Source: Calendula officinalis (taxonomy: Eukaryota > Streptophyta > Magnoliopsida > Asterales > Asteraceae). Taken from it: a stretch of DNA of 64,000 bases. Location: assembly GCA_963853835.1 (NCBI GenBank), contig OY970826.1, positions 4,820,001 through 4,884,000 of the forward strand, given 5' to 3'. Of the stretch, positions 47,582 through 57,870 are shown one piece after another (within the stretch, counting starts at the first letter, position 1; each line of letters begins with the position of its first letter). Made by a program: the position numbers and the translations under genes. The notes beneath the pieces were generated by a model. The model was not told where the DNA came from and did not search any database. It saw only the letters and a list, made by a program, of their open reading frames with translations.

Positions 47582-47996
47582 AATATTTTAAAACCCAGGT
47601 TGATCTGATCGGTTTAATCGCGACCCGGTATAAAATCCGGTTCAACCGTGACCGAGTTTTTGCTTAGAATTGACCCGCTTTTGACCCGGCCGGGTATTGT
47701 GAAAACCGGCGACCCGGTGATCTGGGCTAACCCGGTTTTTAATCTTTTACTTCAAATTTACAAACTTTACTGCAGATGCACACATCTTTTATATAATATT
47801 TTCTTATATGTTATTAGTTGACCCGATATTTAATCATTTTACTTCAAATGTATTGTACACACTTTACTACATGATGCACACCTTTTATATTTTTTTATAT
47901 GTTGTTAGTTGACCGGGTTGACCCGCTGATTGAACCGATTGACCCATGACCCGACCATCTTATTGGTCCGAGTAATAACCCGGATTTTAAAATATT
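47582..47996. mobile_element. Non-autonomous DNA transposon with CCCGG-rich ends
   Basis: AATATTTTAAAACCCAGGTT at the left matches the inverted right end AACCCGGATTTTAAAATATT with about three mismatches. Both halves are rich in GACCCGG/CCGGGTC words and the centre is AT-rich. ATTTTAAAA also occurs as a 9-base direct repeat just outside CCCAGG and CCCGG, so the ends could be the inverted repeat or a palindromic target site. No coding. Confidence 0.6.
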
Positions 47997-49159
47997 AAAA
48001 ACACCATAATATTTTACTCAGTTTTATTTTACAACACCCTAATATTATAATGTTATTGCAAGACGTTGTTTTTATTTTTAATTTATGAAAGTTTATTTTG
48101 AAACTATTGCATCACATATATCCTTAATGTAATTTTTATATTTAAACTATGATTATATATTTAAAAAAATAAATATACAATAATTTAGTTAAATGTTAAT
48201 TTAATAGCAAACCATTTGAATTCTTGGTAATAACTTGTAAGTACTTATTCTTTAAGTACACGAGGTAACATGGCCCGTGCGATGTACGGGCTTTGTTCAC
48301 AATAAACAACAATTTTTTTAGTGTGTCATACAAAATGTTATTCAATGTTATGAACATGCAGATTGGAAGAAGCATTAACGCTTGAACCATTCATATGAAC
48401 CACTCTGTTAAAGTAGGCTAAACGTAGAACACTTGGAGTGCAATAAAAATAAAAATACAAAATCTTATAATAGAAAGTAAAAACACTTGAGCAATTATCA
48501 ATTCTAATAGTAAGTTCAAACATCAAGTTGATCAATTATCTGCAGCAACAACGACATATAATATCAAATGACACAGTTTAAAAACAATTGTAACATCAAA
48601 AACATAAAAAATTTAGTTAGTAACAAATTAACGTTTAATTTTGAAAAGTAATGAAACAACTCTTTGCTTACAATTTAGAAATATGAGAAATAGTTGATAC
48701 GATGCATGGGGAACTACAAATGACCGAGAATGACGGCGATACGACGGTGAAGTGAGTAGGAGATGGTTAAAGGGGGTAGGTTTTCAGTTGAATGCCTTTG
48801 GATTCCATCAACAGAGTATTTATGTCATGAATTGGTGTGGACGGTTGATGATTGAATGGGTACAACCTAAAATATATGAGTCATAGATTAAAAAGAAAAT
48901 CTATCATGTTTACTTGAGACATTTGTGAGAAAAAAACATACGACATGGTTAAATTCTGCAATTTTGAGGATTATAACATATTGATCTTATGTTAGTTAAA
49001 AGAAAATCATCGAGCCCTGGCTTAAAAGATTTTCATTTCAGTCACCATTTGATTAAAATATGTATATAGTCAACAAAGCATCACTTCAAATCTTCAATGA
49101 CCAAAATAAAGATAAAAAGTAATACAGCGAAGTTTCAAAGTCAATTGATTAACATTAAT

Positions 49160-49262
49160 ACAAGTGGGGCTAGCTCACTTGGCTAACATGGAGTAAAACT
49201 AACAAGGAGGTCTTGGGTTCAATCCCAAGCATAGGAGGTTTAGATGTAATTATTTGCCGTTT

Positions 49263-49293
<31 letters not shown>
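49160..49293 (+). mobile_element. tRNA-type SINE with 17-bp target duplication
   Basis: Body of about 100 bases with an A-box-like GGGGCTAGCTCACTTGGC, a B-box GGGTTCAATCC (about 49215-49225) and a 30-base poly(A) tail (49264-49293). The 17-mer AATTGATTAACATTAAT is present on both sides (49143-49159 and 49294-49310) without mismatch. Pol III boxes, poly(A) and a long perfect duplication define a SINE. Confidence 0.85.
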
Positions 49294-49300
<7 letters not shown>

Positions 49301-50550
49301 TAACATTAATGAAATTAATTAATAAGGAAATCAAATAGAAAATAATAATAATGTTGATTTACATTAAAAAAGAATCACTTTAATCATGTTCATAGACTAT
49401 ATAACATCCACCAATAACAAAAAGGATTAATTTTTATCATCTGAAACTTTCTTTGAGACATTTCCTCGAACAGTTGGTGTGCAACAAATAACCGGTGTTG
49501 ATGAAGATGAACTGCAGTGCAAAACAAACATGTTAACTATTAAAATTTTCAATTAGAGTCAAAGTAAACATCTGTCACAAACAATACATAGTATAAAATC
49601 AACAATAATCAAAATCATCAAACTAAAAAGAAATATGAACGAAAAGCATAAAAATTAGACTGCCATGAAAAAACAGATTGCTTTTATTAAGGAGATGAAA
49701 GTTTTAAGACGAAGCATTGAACCAGAATGTGTTTGAAATTGGTGTGGTATCCAATCGGAGAAGATGTAGAAGAAACGACGGGTTTTATTGATCGAAGGGT
49801 TGTGTAGAAAAGACGTACTGATGAAGCTTTGATTGAACAATATGTTTGTTGATGGAATTATATGAGATGAAAGGGCATGTTATGTGTTATAATCTATATA
49901 TTTTTTTTTTTAAATAATTCACTAAATAAGTGTCAAATATATAGAATGGCAAACACTTGTTTTGTCTGATCAACATATAAAGATACCATACCAGTGGTTC
50001 ATATGATTCAGTTGGGAAATTTGCATTCTGAAACAGGTTACAATTTTGGTGAAATCGGGCCTTGAAATTCTAGAAGTTGTTGTTGGTAGTTAAAACATGT
50101 TTGAAAATGAATCAGATGTGTATAAAAGTTGACGTTTTGAGTAGTGGATGTTTATAATGTAGTAGTATGTGATGTTTTTGGTAGAAAAAAAGTTAAATTC
50201 AGCCATTCGTTTATGTTAGTTTACCTTTTTACTGAATTGTTTATTTACAATTCATAAACACTATAAGAAATCGGGTTGTTCAAACCGGGTTAATAACTTA
50301 TGATATCAACATGAGAACAAAATACACTTGGCCCGATTAACATAATCGGTTCGGGGTACATTTTTAGTAAAAGAACAACGTTGCCAGCCCTAACCCATTC
50401 ATTTGGCCACGTCATCTAAAGTGGACACGTGTATTCTATATTTAGCAAGCGCGTAGATTTATTATACGGAGTAACAAACTTAACCATGTTTACCTCATCA
50501 AAATATTCAATAACAATTTATCCTGATTTTAAGTAAAAACAGGTAGACAT

Positions 50551-51168
50551 TGTCAGGATCGATTAACTATAAACAAGTTAATAAACACCTTAGATCTAAT
50601 TGATGATATAAGTTGCAGCGGATCAACACTATATCAATGTAATTAAGAACAATGAACTGTAAATAATATGCGAAAGTATTAAGAACACAGTTTCACAAAA
50701 AGCTTCAATGTATATTATTAAGTTAACAATACACACGTACGTTTACAATTCGTAAGGAACTATTTATAATAGTCCTTGAAGCTAAACTATTTACCCTAGT
50801 TATTCTAGGATTTGATTTACATCGAATAATAAAAATATACATTGAAATACATTCTATAACTATCTATACGAAGATCTCGGACTTGATATTCTTCAAAAAC
50901 GCGTTATCAGTAGTAAAACTCATCACCAGTAGTAAATGTGTAACATCAGTAGTAAATCTGGTGATCAGTAGTAAGTCCAGAAACCAACGTCAGTAGTAAC
51001 TACAATGATCAGTAGTATCTTCAATCTTTGCATGACCAGTAGTAACTAAGTTATAGTATACACCAGTATCAACTTCATCAGTAGTAATATGTTCTGCCCC
51101 ATCAGTACTAAGTATGTCAGTACTAACTGCAGCATCAGTAATAAGTTGATCTGTGTTTTGCTCCAACA
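50551..51168 (-). repeat. LTR of a Copia-like element (minus orientation)
   Basis: On the minus strand it begins TGTTGGAGCAAAACAC right after the polypurine tract AGGGGGAGAT (51169-51180) and ends CGATCCTGACA. Bases 50900-51145 carry about a dozen spaced copies of CAGTAGTAA-like words. A minus-strand TATAAATA follows at 50761-50768. This order (repeat array, then TATA) fits a U3 enhancer region and a core promoter. Confidence 0.7.
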
Positions 51169-51885
51169 ATCTCCCCCTAAACTTATTGATTATCTTTTAA
51201 TCAATCAAGTTTCTTTTGCTCTTCTTGTTCTCTTCTTCTTTTCTCAAGAGTTCTTTGATTTTGTTGAAGCCTTTGTTCAATAATATATCTGATGTTCCTT
51301 TTTGTAAAATAATTCAGTTTGTTTTGGAAGATAACAGCATCATAGGGTTTCATCAAAGTGTTTATGAATATCTGATACATAGTCTTTTCAGAATGTGGAT
51401 ATTCTTTTTCATATAAGTATAATTCACACACTTTGCCTGATTTCTCAAAGAAGTACATATTGGCAGTAGGAATGACATTCCAAGCATACACATTACCTGG
51501 ATTTGTAAATTGTTCTGGATAATTATCTGGATAAAATGCAGCATCTATCATTTTAGTTAGGTATCCAGCTCCAGATTCTTTCCATGATTTCTTTGTCATT
51601 CTAGGTTTTCCAATAATCAGAAGTTTGATTACATCACTTCTAGAACACGATCTGATTAAAGGTAACCATCCAGTAAATCTCTGTATAACTTTGTCTTCCC
51701 TTATGACCTCTATGACATTGTTCTGCATCACTCTCCAGTTAAGAATTGGATTGTTCTGTAATGGAGCAACTGGCATTTCAAGAACAGGTATAATTTGTTT
51801 TGACTTCTTCTTAGAGCTTTGTTCTTGATCAACAGATTTTCTTTTCTTTGATTGGGGAGTTGAAGTTATTGTACAAATTTATGTC
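51169..51885 (-). mobile_element. Internal 3' end of a Copia-like element, truncated
   Basis: Sequence upstream (minus strand) of the LTR, ending abruptly near 51885. It contains the polypurine tract and one frame. No reverse transcriptase, integrase or second LTR is present to the right, so only the 3' end of the element remains. Confidence 0.6.
51201..51776 (-). CDS. Uncharacterised ORF at the 3' end of the Copia-like element
   Basis: 191 codons from MPVAPLQ. The same frame stays open upstream to about 51870, reading a Lys/Ser-rich PQSKKRKS segment that looks like a nuclear signal. The middle has GWLPLIRSCSRSDVIKLL and YPDNYPEQFTNPGNVYAWN. The C-terminus (IEQRLQQNQRTLEKRRREQE) is a basic coiled coil. 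I do not recognise the family. Its position between pol and LTR recalls the extra env-like ORF of SIRE-type Copia elements, but that is inference. It is 5'-truncated with the element. Confidence 0.5.
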   Translation of the reverse strand: MPVAPLQNNPILNWRVMQNNVIEVIREDKVIQRFTGWLPLIRSCSRSDVIKLLIIGKPRMTKKSWKESGAGYLTKMIDAAFYPDNYPEQFTNPGNVYAWNVIPTANMYFFEKSGKVCELYLYEKEYPHSEKTMYQIFINTLMKPYDAVIFQNKLNYFTKRNIRYIIEQRLQQNQRTLEKRRREQEEQKKLD

Positions 51886-52489
51886 TAGTTTAGTCACTAA
51901 AAATTATTTGAGTCATTCGGCAAACTAATGACATATTATCAACTTGCGTGAAGGGAACGAAACGAGTCACATACCTATTTTTTCTTTACAAATTAGACAT
52001 AATTAATACAAGGGTCATTTCCAGAAACAGAGGATTTTCAGAATTCCCATAGTGGCATAGTATACATCGTTTTCATCATTTGATTTTCAATATAATTGGA
52101 AAAACTCCACTTTTTGCTAGATAGAAAATTTGTGTGCGACTTAAGTAACAATTTTATCTTATATGAATTTTGATAGTTTTCTGTTTGTGCGACCAATATT
52201 TATACTTTCGTGCGACTTGAAGTGATAGTTGTATTTTCATGTGATATTTTTGTATTTTCGAAAAACAAAAATTCTTCTTAAACCAAAAAAATTTAATTTT
52301 TTAGGAAATTCCGATAAATTCATTTTTAATTGTAATTAAGATTGAAGAATTTCTAAAAGTATGTAGTTCGTAATTTTGTTATCTAATACTTTGGGTAATT
52401 ATTATATGATGTTGCCCACTTGGTCTTATAAGTTACAAAAGGCGAACCAACATGAAATTTGTATTTTGATAGATTTTGCTTTTTGTAGG
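51886..52489. other. Upstream region of the first IAN gene
   Basis: No coding similarity. It should contain the promoter and 5'-UTR exon. The acceptor TTTTTGTAG directly before the ATG at 52490 implies a leader intron, but the upstream donor is not clear. Confidence 0.4.
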
Positions 52490-54754
52490 ATGGGGGGATA
52501 TTTATTTGAGGACAATTGGGAGTTCGATTCTGCACCAACTCTTCTTCTTGTTGGAAGGACAGGTAACGGGAAAAGTGAAACCGGGAACAGTATCTTCGGG
52601 ACAAAGATTTTTCAATCTGAACGCCATTCATCGGGTGTAACAAAAACGTCTCAGTTAAAGACAACCGTATTGGAAGATGGTCGGAAGCTTAATGTCATAG
52701 ATACTCCTGGTATCCACATTTATATTCCTAACGTGTGATATATATGCTCACCAAATCTTCCTTATTTTTCTACTCATTTTTATCAATACAAGTGTCCAAA
52801 TCAACACTTAAGATTAGGAAACAGAATTAAGTAGGAAGATTTAGTAGGAAATAATATAATTTTTGAATTATTTGCATATGTAATGCAAAATTGGACAATT
52901 ATCGTTTATACCGTGTTTTTTTACCTTTCACTTATATGGTTTCCAGGATCACGGGACCCGAAACCATAGAAGTCACAGGTAACAAAAGCACGGTATAAAT
53001 AAATTTTTTTGTCCAATTTTGCATCACATATGCAAAAAATTCACAAGTTTTCTTAAATTTTCTACTTTCCATGGTTGATACAGTTTAATTATGGCCAAAA
53101 TGCATTTTAGTACCCTGAACTTGGCTAAATTGAATTTTTACTACCCTGAATTATTAAAGGTGCACAATGGTACCCTAAACTTGACAAAATGTTTAATTTA
53201 ATACCCTGACTTACTAATTTGCACTTGTTTTCTCATATCAATTGCTTCTAATATCAATATATTGAGATAAACATACATTTTTAGTCCGTTTAAAGCTCCA
53301 ACAAAATTAAATCAAGTAAGAAAACGCGATTAAATTTATGAGTTAGGGTACTAAATCGACCATTTTGTCAAGTTCAGGGTACCATGGTGCACCTTTAATA
53401 GTTCAGGGTAGTAGAAATTCCTGTCGGCCAAGTTCAGGGTACTAAAATGCATTTTGGCCTTTAATTATAGATTGTAAAACTAACACTTTGGCAGGATTGT
53501 TCGACTCGTCCATCGATACTGAATTTATGGTGAAAGAGATTGTGAGTAGCATTAATTTGGCCATGGATGGTATTCATGCGTTTTTAGTTGTTTTCTCGGT
53601 TAGCAACCGCTTTTCGAACGAGGAAATAGCTTCCATAAGTAGCTTGATTGCTTTGTTTGGAATAAAAGTAGTTGATTACATGATATTAGTTTTCACTGGT
53701 GGGGATTTACTAGATGATGATAACAAAAGTTTAGAAGATTTCTTATATGAATGTCCTCAAAAATTAAAGGTGAAGTAGGTCATATGTATTTGATAATACT
53801 TGCTTCAATTTTGTAAGGTTTTTTTGCGTGGTTATATAAAAGGGTAGATACATATATTAGCAAGAATTGAAAGTTTATTACACATATAATACTGTTTGAA
53901 AGTATGTTACATATAATATCAATACGCGATAACTTGATATATTATGGGCACTTTGGCCAATTTTTAATAACTAACATTTTATTATTATTGTTTTAGGAAA
54001 TCCGTTGCCTATGTGGGAATCGTTGTGTCCTTTTCGATAACAAGACGAACAATCAATGTAAGAAAGCTAATCAAGTCGAGAAGCTTCTTTCACTTGTAAA
54101 CATGGTGTCAAAGAAGAACGGCGGACAACCATATATGAATGAGATTTTTACTGAAGTGAAGGTGAAATTTATTATTTTTTGTCATAGTGTTATTGTAATT
54201 TTACAAATTTATTTGAAAAGATCTTGCAATAATGGCAACAACGATTACTTGACAGAAAGGGACCAAGGAATTCAAGAAACAAACCGGCAAGTTTCAAGCA
54301 TTGAAGGAGACCAATCAGTACACTGAAGAGGAGATATCATTGCTAACACAACCGATGCATAATGAGCTATTTAAGCGAATATTTGAGATGGTATATTTAT
54401 TTGGTATTTATAACGGTTTAAAAAAAAATTTGAAGATACAATGTTTGTTGGTTAACCCGACTTGGCACGTTTCAACCCGTAATAATATATGACATTATGA
54501 CTCATTTTGATTCTAACATATTTTGACATGACATTAAGTTTTTTTTTTTCTCAAGTAAATGACATATTATTATTGTATAGGTTGAGTCGAAGCTAAAGGA
54601 GACAAGTTTGAGGTTTGAACAAGTAATGGAAGAAGAGCGGGTTGCTCGGGTAAAAGCTGAAGCGAATGCTAAGGCTACTGAAAAGAAATTAGCCAAGAAG
54701 ACGCGTGAGTTGCAATGGGAGGAGGTTCAATGTGAAACTTGTTCAATACTTTGA
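52490..54754 (+). CDS. AIG1/IAN-type immune-associated GTPase 1, CSIL terminus
   Basis: Five exons: 52490-52709, 53495-53769, 53997-54161, 54256-54390 and 54581-54754, GT-AG throughout, 322 residues. Start MGGYLFEDNWEF matches the family N-terminus. An upstream in-frame Met at 52376 is rejected because a splice acceptor sits just before MGG. AIG1 domain: P-loop GRTGNGKS (22-29), switch T near 51, DTPG (71-74), the family-specific IHAFLVVFSVSNRFSNEE box, VFTGGD as G4 and RCVLFDNK near G5. A coiled-coil C-terminus ends C-S-I-L, a CaaX box predicted for geranylgeranylation. IAN/GIMAP GTPases assemble on membranes. AIG1 itself is induced by avrRpt2 recognition in Arabidopsis. Intron 1 holds two palindromic transposons. 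Confidence 0.9.
52868..53042. mobile_element. Palindromic MITE in intron 1 of IAN gene 1
   Basis: GCATATGTAATGCAAAATTGGAC on the left (quoted here as two overlapping words GCATATGTAATGC and GCAAAATTGGAC) is mirrored by GTCCAATTTTGC and GCATCACATATGC on the right. ACCGTG and CACGGT are inner partners. The ends are uncertain by a few bases and no target duplication was identified. Confidence 0.6.
53093..53459. mobile_element. Mutator-type MITE in intron 1 of IAN gene 1, 9-bp duplication
   Basis: Long inverted arms begin GGCCAAAATGCATTTTAGTA and end TACTAAAATGCATTTTGGCC. Flanked by exact TTTAATTAT (53084-53092 and 53460-53468). The 9-bp duplication plus long arms (over 120 bases, including GTACCCTGAACTTGGC and its complement) define a Mutator-like foldback element. 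It lies about 25 bases before the exon 2 acceptor. Confidence 0.88.
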
Positions 54755-55991
54755 ACAATTCTTAACTTAAGAAATAGAACGATTTTATTACCTCGCAATT
54801 GATTGTAATGATTATTTCGAGCCCCTAACATCTTATTAGGGCGCTTCTTAATCAAATTTTGCGGTTAGAAAAAGAGAATGGTTTCATTGCGGATCATTTC
54901 AATTTTCATTACCTCATTTATCTATCTAATTCTTGATAACTAAAGGACTTATATCCTAGCGGTATCAAGGTGATTAGGTATCTCACAAGGCTGTGATCAT
55001 CCCTTACGAGGTCGTTGATGTCCAAGAGGGTTGGGAGGCTTATGTATTGCCATAGATATATACCACAATTTTTATTACATTTATCATAACAATTTCTTAA
55101 TATAGTTATAGAGCTTGTATAACGTGATACATGAAAGTAAAATTTGTGGTGTAGAAATGAATTCTCATACATGTAATTGCCTTTTTCAGTTGATTACAAA
55201 TGACAAATTTATTAGTGCCCAACGCAAAGTGATGTAATCCATCTTCCAAAAATGTGGTCTCACAGGCATTTATGCTATACGGAAATGTATATAATTTATC
55301 GTATCTTACAAATGTTGTTATATACTTCTGTAATAAAGTTTCAAGTCTTACTAGTATGTGCATATTACGTGCAACTAACAGCACGCGTTGTTTTTCCATA
55401 ACATTTAACTTGTAAACAAATTTGTTAGATAATACGTATTACTTTGTCAATGCTACATTTGATTATTCCAAAAACAGAGTCAGCAAAGTCAAAGGTGGAG
55501 AATGACGGAAACACAAAATCCAATTAAACCTATTTATAAACTACAATGAGGAAACAATTTAAGCAGCAGGTGGCCTCAACTCAACTCATGAAATTCTGGA
55601 TTTCGTCCCTCAACTTTTTTGATGACATTTATAGTCCCTGTTCCCTAATTTTGATTAATGGTCCCTAAAGTAGAAAAGGTGGTTGAGTTTTTAGGCACAT
55701 TTGGTGTTACAAGCTTCAAAACTAGGAACCATTTGATGTTACAAATTTTAAAATGAGGAAAGAGTTAGAAGGATTCTCGTCAGAAGGTCAGGTCAGAAGT
55801 GGATTCCCTTTCAGGGGTACGATACTAGGCTATGATTCCCGGAGAGAGAGAGAACTCTTATAAGAAAATGGGCCTTGAGCCTGCTTCATCGCCAACTATC
55901 CGTGTAATACATAAATGCCCTTAATTTATAACTGTATATTCAGGACCACATAATAGCTTACTTGTGAGCATGAAATACATCATTTCATTTA
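54755..55991. other. Intergenic region after IAN gene 1
   Basis: 3' untranslated region at the left. Otherwise AT-rich with short random frames. Nothing recognised. Confidence 0.4.
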
Positions 55992-56104
55992 TCTCTACTA
56001 CTTATAAAGCATTTAGGACCTTCTATAATTAGAAGACTGAAAATTCAGCCAAAAACTTTCCTTTTTTGTCTAAATTTAATTGAGTTTAAAAATAATTTCC
56101 TTAA

Positions 56105-56165
56105 TAGATTCGAACTCAGGACCATCAGCATAATAGAGGAGCACGCTAACCATCTCACCTACAAT
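56105..56165 (-). repeat. tRNA-like A/B box remnant inside the Helitron
   Basis: On the minus strand GATGGTTAGCGTGCTCC resembles an A-box region and CTGAGTTCGAATC a B-box. No cloverleaf could be drawn, so it is probably a SINE piece or tRNA-derived remnant, not a tRNA gene. Confidence 0.35.
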
Positions 56166-56833
56166 ATACGATGTTGAGTGTTTCTGCATCAAAGAATATA
56201 TTGTAAGGCCTCTCCCCGTGATAAACCTAGACTCCTCGATTCTGTATTCTTACCTGCCACAAAACGATTCAATTATCACCAAAACCTAGGAGACGCCTCG
56301 ATTTCTTCAACCTTAAAGCGTGTGCTTGTCTTCAAGCTTGCATCAGGGTATTCAAAATTCAAATGTTGAATACAGATTGAAACCCAACGCTGCCACCATC
56401 GCACGTCGTCTTCCCCAACGTTACCACCATCGCCGGCCATAGTCTTTTTAGAGACGCCACCAATGGCGGCTTCTCTCCCGTTCTCATTTCTTCCTCCTAA
56501 TAAAAAGGCAGGTATATCGAGCGTTGTCATATCTGTTCGAGGAATGTGATTATAATTTATTGAAATTCCTTATTAGGCTTTTGATTATGTATCTTGAATT
56601 GGAAATCTGTTGGTGGATTCTTAACATTAGAGGTTTTGATTATCTGTTCTAGGTCTATAACAATATATATTATGTTATTCTTGATTTTTGAGAAATGTGA
56701 AATGTGATTATGACTGATGAAAGTTCTTAATTATTGATCTGGGTTTGTAACATGAATTTTGGAATATTATAATTAGGGTTTTAATTATCTATCATTTATC
56801 TCTTACACTGCCATTTTTTCCATCTTTGACAGA

Positions 56834-56935
56834 CAAAGATCAAATGAAGAAGAAGAAGAAAAGCTTACCAGGAACTTATAATCCTGCAACTCCTTACATA
56901 ATGTGGTGAAAGGAACATTCGACTGAGGCATATTA
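56834..56935 (+). pseudogene. Possible HMG-box gene fragment in the Helitron
   Basis: Translation of this stretch gives DKDQMKKKKKSLPG then YNPATPYIMW, a TGA, and KEHS. Lys-rich linker followed by P-x-x-PY-x-x-W-C/stop-K-E is like the start of an HMG box in plant 3xHMG-box proteins, with the usual Cys codon read as a stop. The match is short, so the identification is tentative. Confidence 0.4.
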
Positions 56936-57299
56936 CTAAACTTTTACTTTATTTTATGGGATGTTTATAGGTTTTTGCTCTTTTGTTTTTGGAATTCTAT
57001 CATTTTTGTCGGTGAAGTAATAAAATCATGATGCAGAGTCATAATTTACCAATAGGTTGTTGCAACAATGGTGAATAACGACCTTGGCAGTTTAGTTATA
57101 CAAAGTCCGATAAAATCTAGGAAGGAGACAAATTGCTATTCTCCGTACCGTAAGTTTTATAATTTCAAGGTTGGTGAATGGTTGAAATTGGTCATTTTAG
57201 TATGAATTTCTTATTATCTTACTAACTGAACTGAACTACTTCAGGGAATTACTAATTGAATGATTTTTTATCTACCTATTTATCTGTTGCATATTTTTT

Positions 57300-57870
57300 T
57301 CAGGTTAATTATGCTGGATTTTCTGCAGAATCGCTGCTTGAACAAAGAATTATCGATTGCAAACCGGAAATCGTGATAACTTGTAATGCGATTATGGGAG
57401 GGAAAAAATCATTAATCTTAAGGATATTGTTTATATTGCACTTTTGTAGTCATCTAAGAACATGGATTATGTTGGTACGTGTTAATTTATGAATATATTA
57501 ACTTTTTTATTGAATATTTACAATTTTTATGGCTTCTTAACTCATGTTTATGTTGGGCATATGCAAATGAATAAGCCATGAAAAAGGAAGCGACTAAATG
57601 TTAAAATGAAAAATATGTTCGGTAGCAGGTAGTTAATAAGGGTGTTTAGGATTGGATTAAGTGATTATCCGGTGTTTGTGTCTAATGAAACTGATTCCAA
57701 TTCTGATTATATAAGGTTCTAATTATCACATGTTTAATTAATTTGACGCAGGATGTTCCAAAATATTCTACTAAATATGATGTGGAGTGGGTCGATGCAG
57801 AGGACCCACTTTTTCTGTTTTTTATTCTGTGGAGTGGGTCGATGCAGTGGTTCCAAAATATACCAGTGGA
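57300..57870 (+). pseudogene. Acetyl-CoA synthetase gene fragments in the Helitron
   Basis: Two exon-like pieces. The first (57303 to about 57475) encodes AGFSAESLLEQRIIDCKPE and VITCNAIMGGKK and, after a one-base frame change, INLKDIV. The second (57752 to about 57812) encodes DVPKYSTKYDVEWVDAEDP then LF. These are consecutive segments of plastid acetyl-CoA synthetase (ACS), the AMP-forming acetate-activating enzyme, just before its P-loop. The stretch after DAEDP is replaced by a short direct repeat (GTGGAGTGGGTCGATGCA twice). The active core is missing, so it cannot be functional. Confidence 0.75.

Larger units (their letters stand above)
47017..50550. other. Intergenic region with scattered transposon remnants
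   Basis: No gene supported. Holds a hAT- or Mutator-like element (47582-47996), a possible Helitron-type hairpin (about 48269-48290), a SINE (49160-49293) and otherwise AT-rich DNA. Confidence 0.4.

Noticed and set aside
52376..52489. Upstream in-frame extension of IAN gene 1 (MLSNTLG...)
   Set aside because: A splice acceptor (TTTTTGTAG) lies directly before the MGG start, and the paralogue also begins MGG. The extension would be intron sequence.
56105..56165. tRNA gene
   Set aside because: A/B-box-like words are present, but acceptor and anticodon stems cannot be formed. It is called a remnant only.
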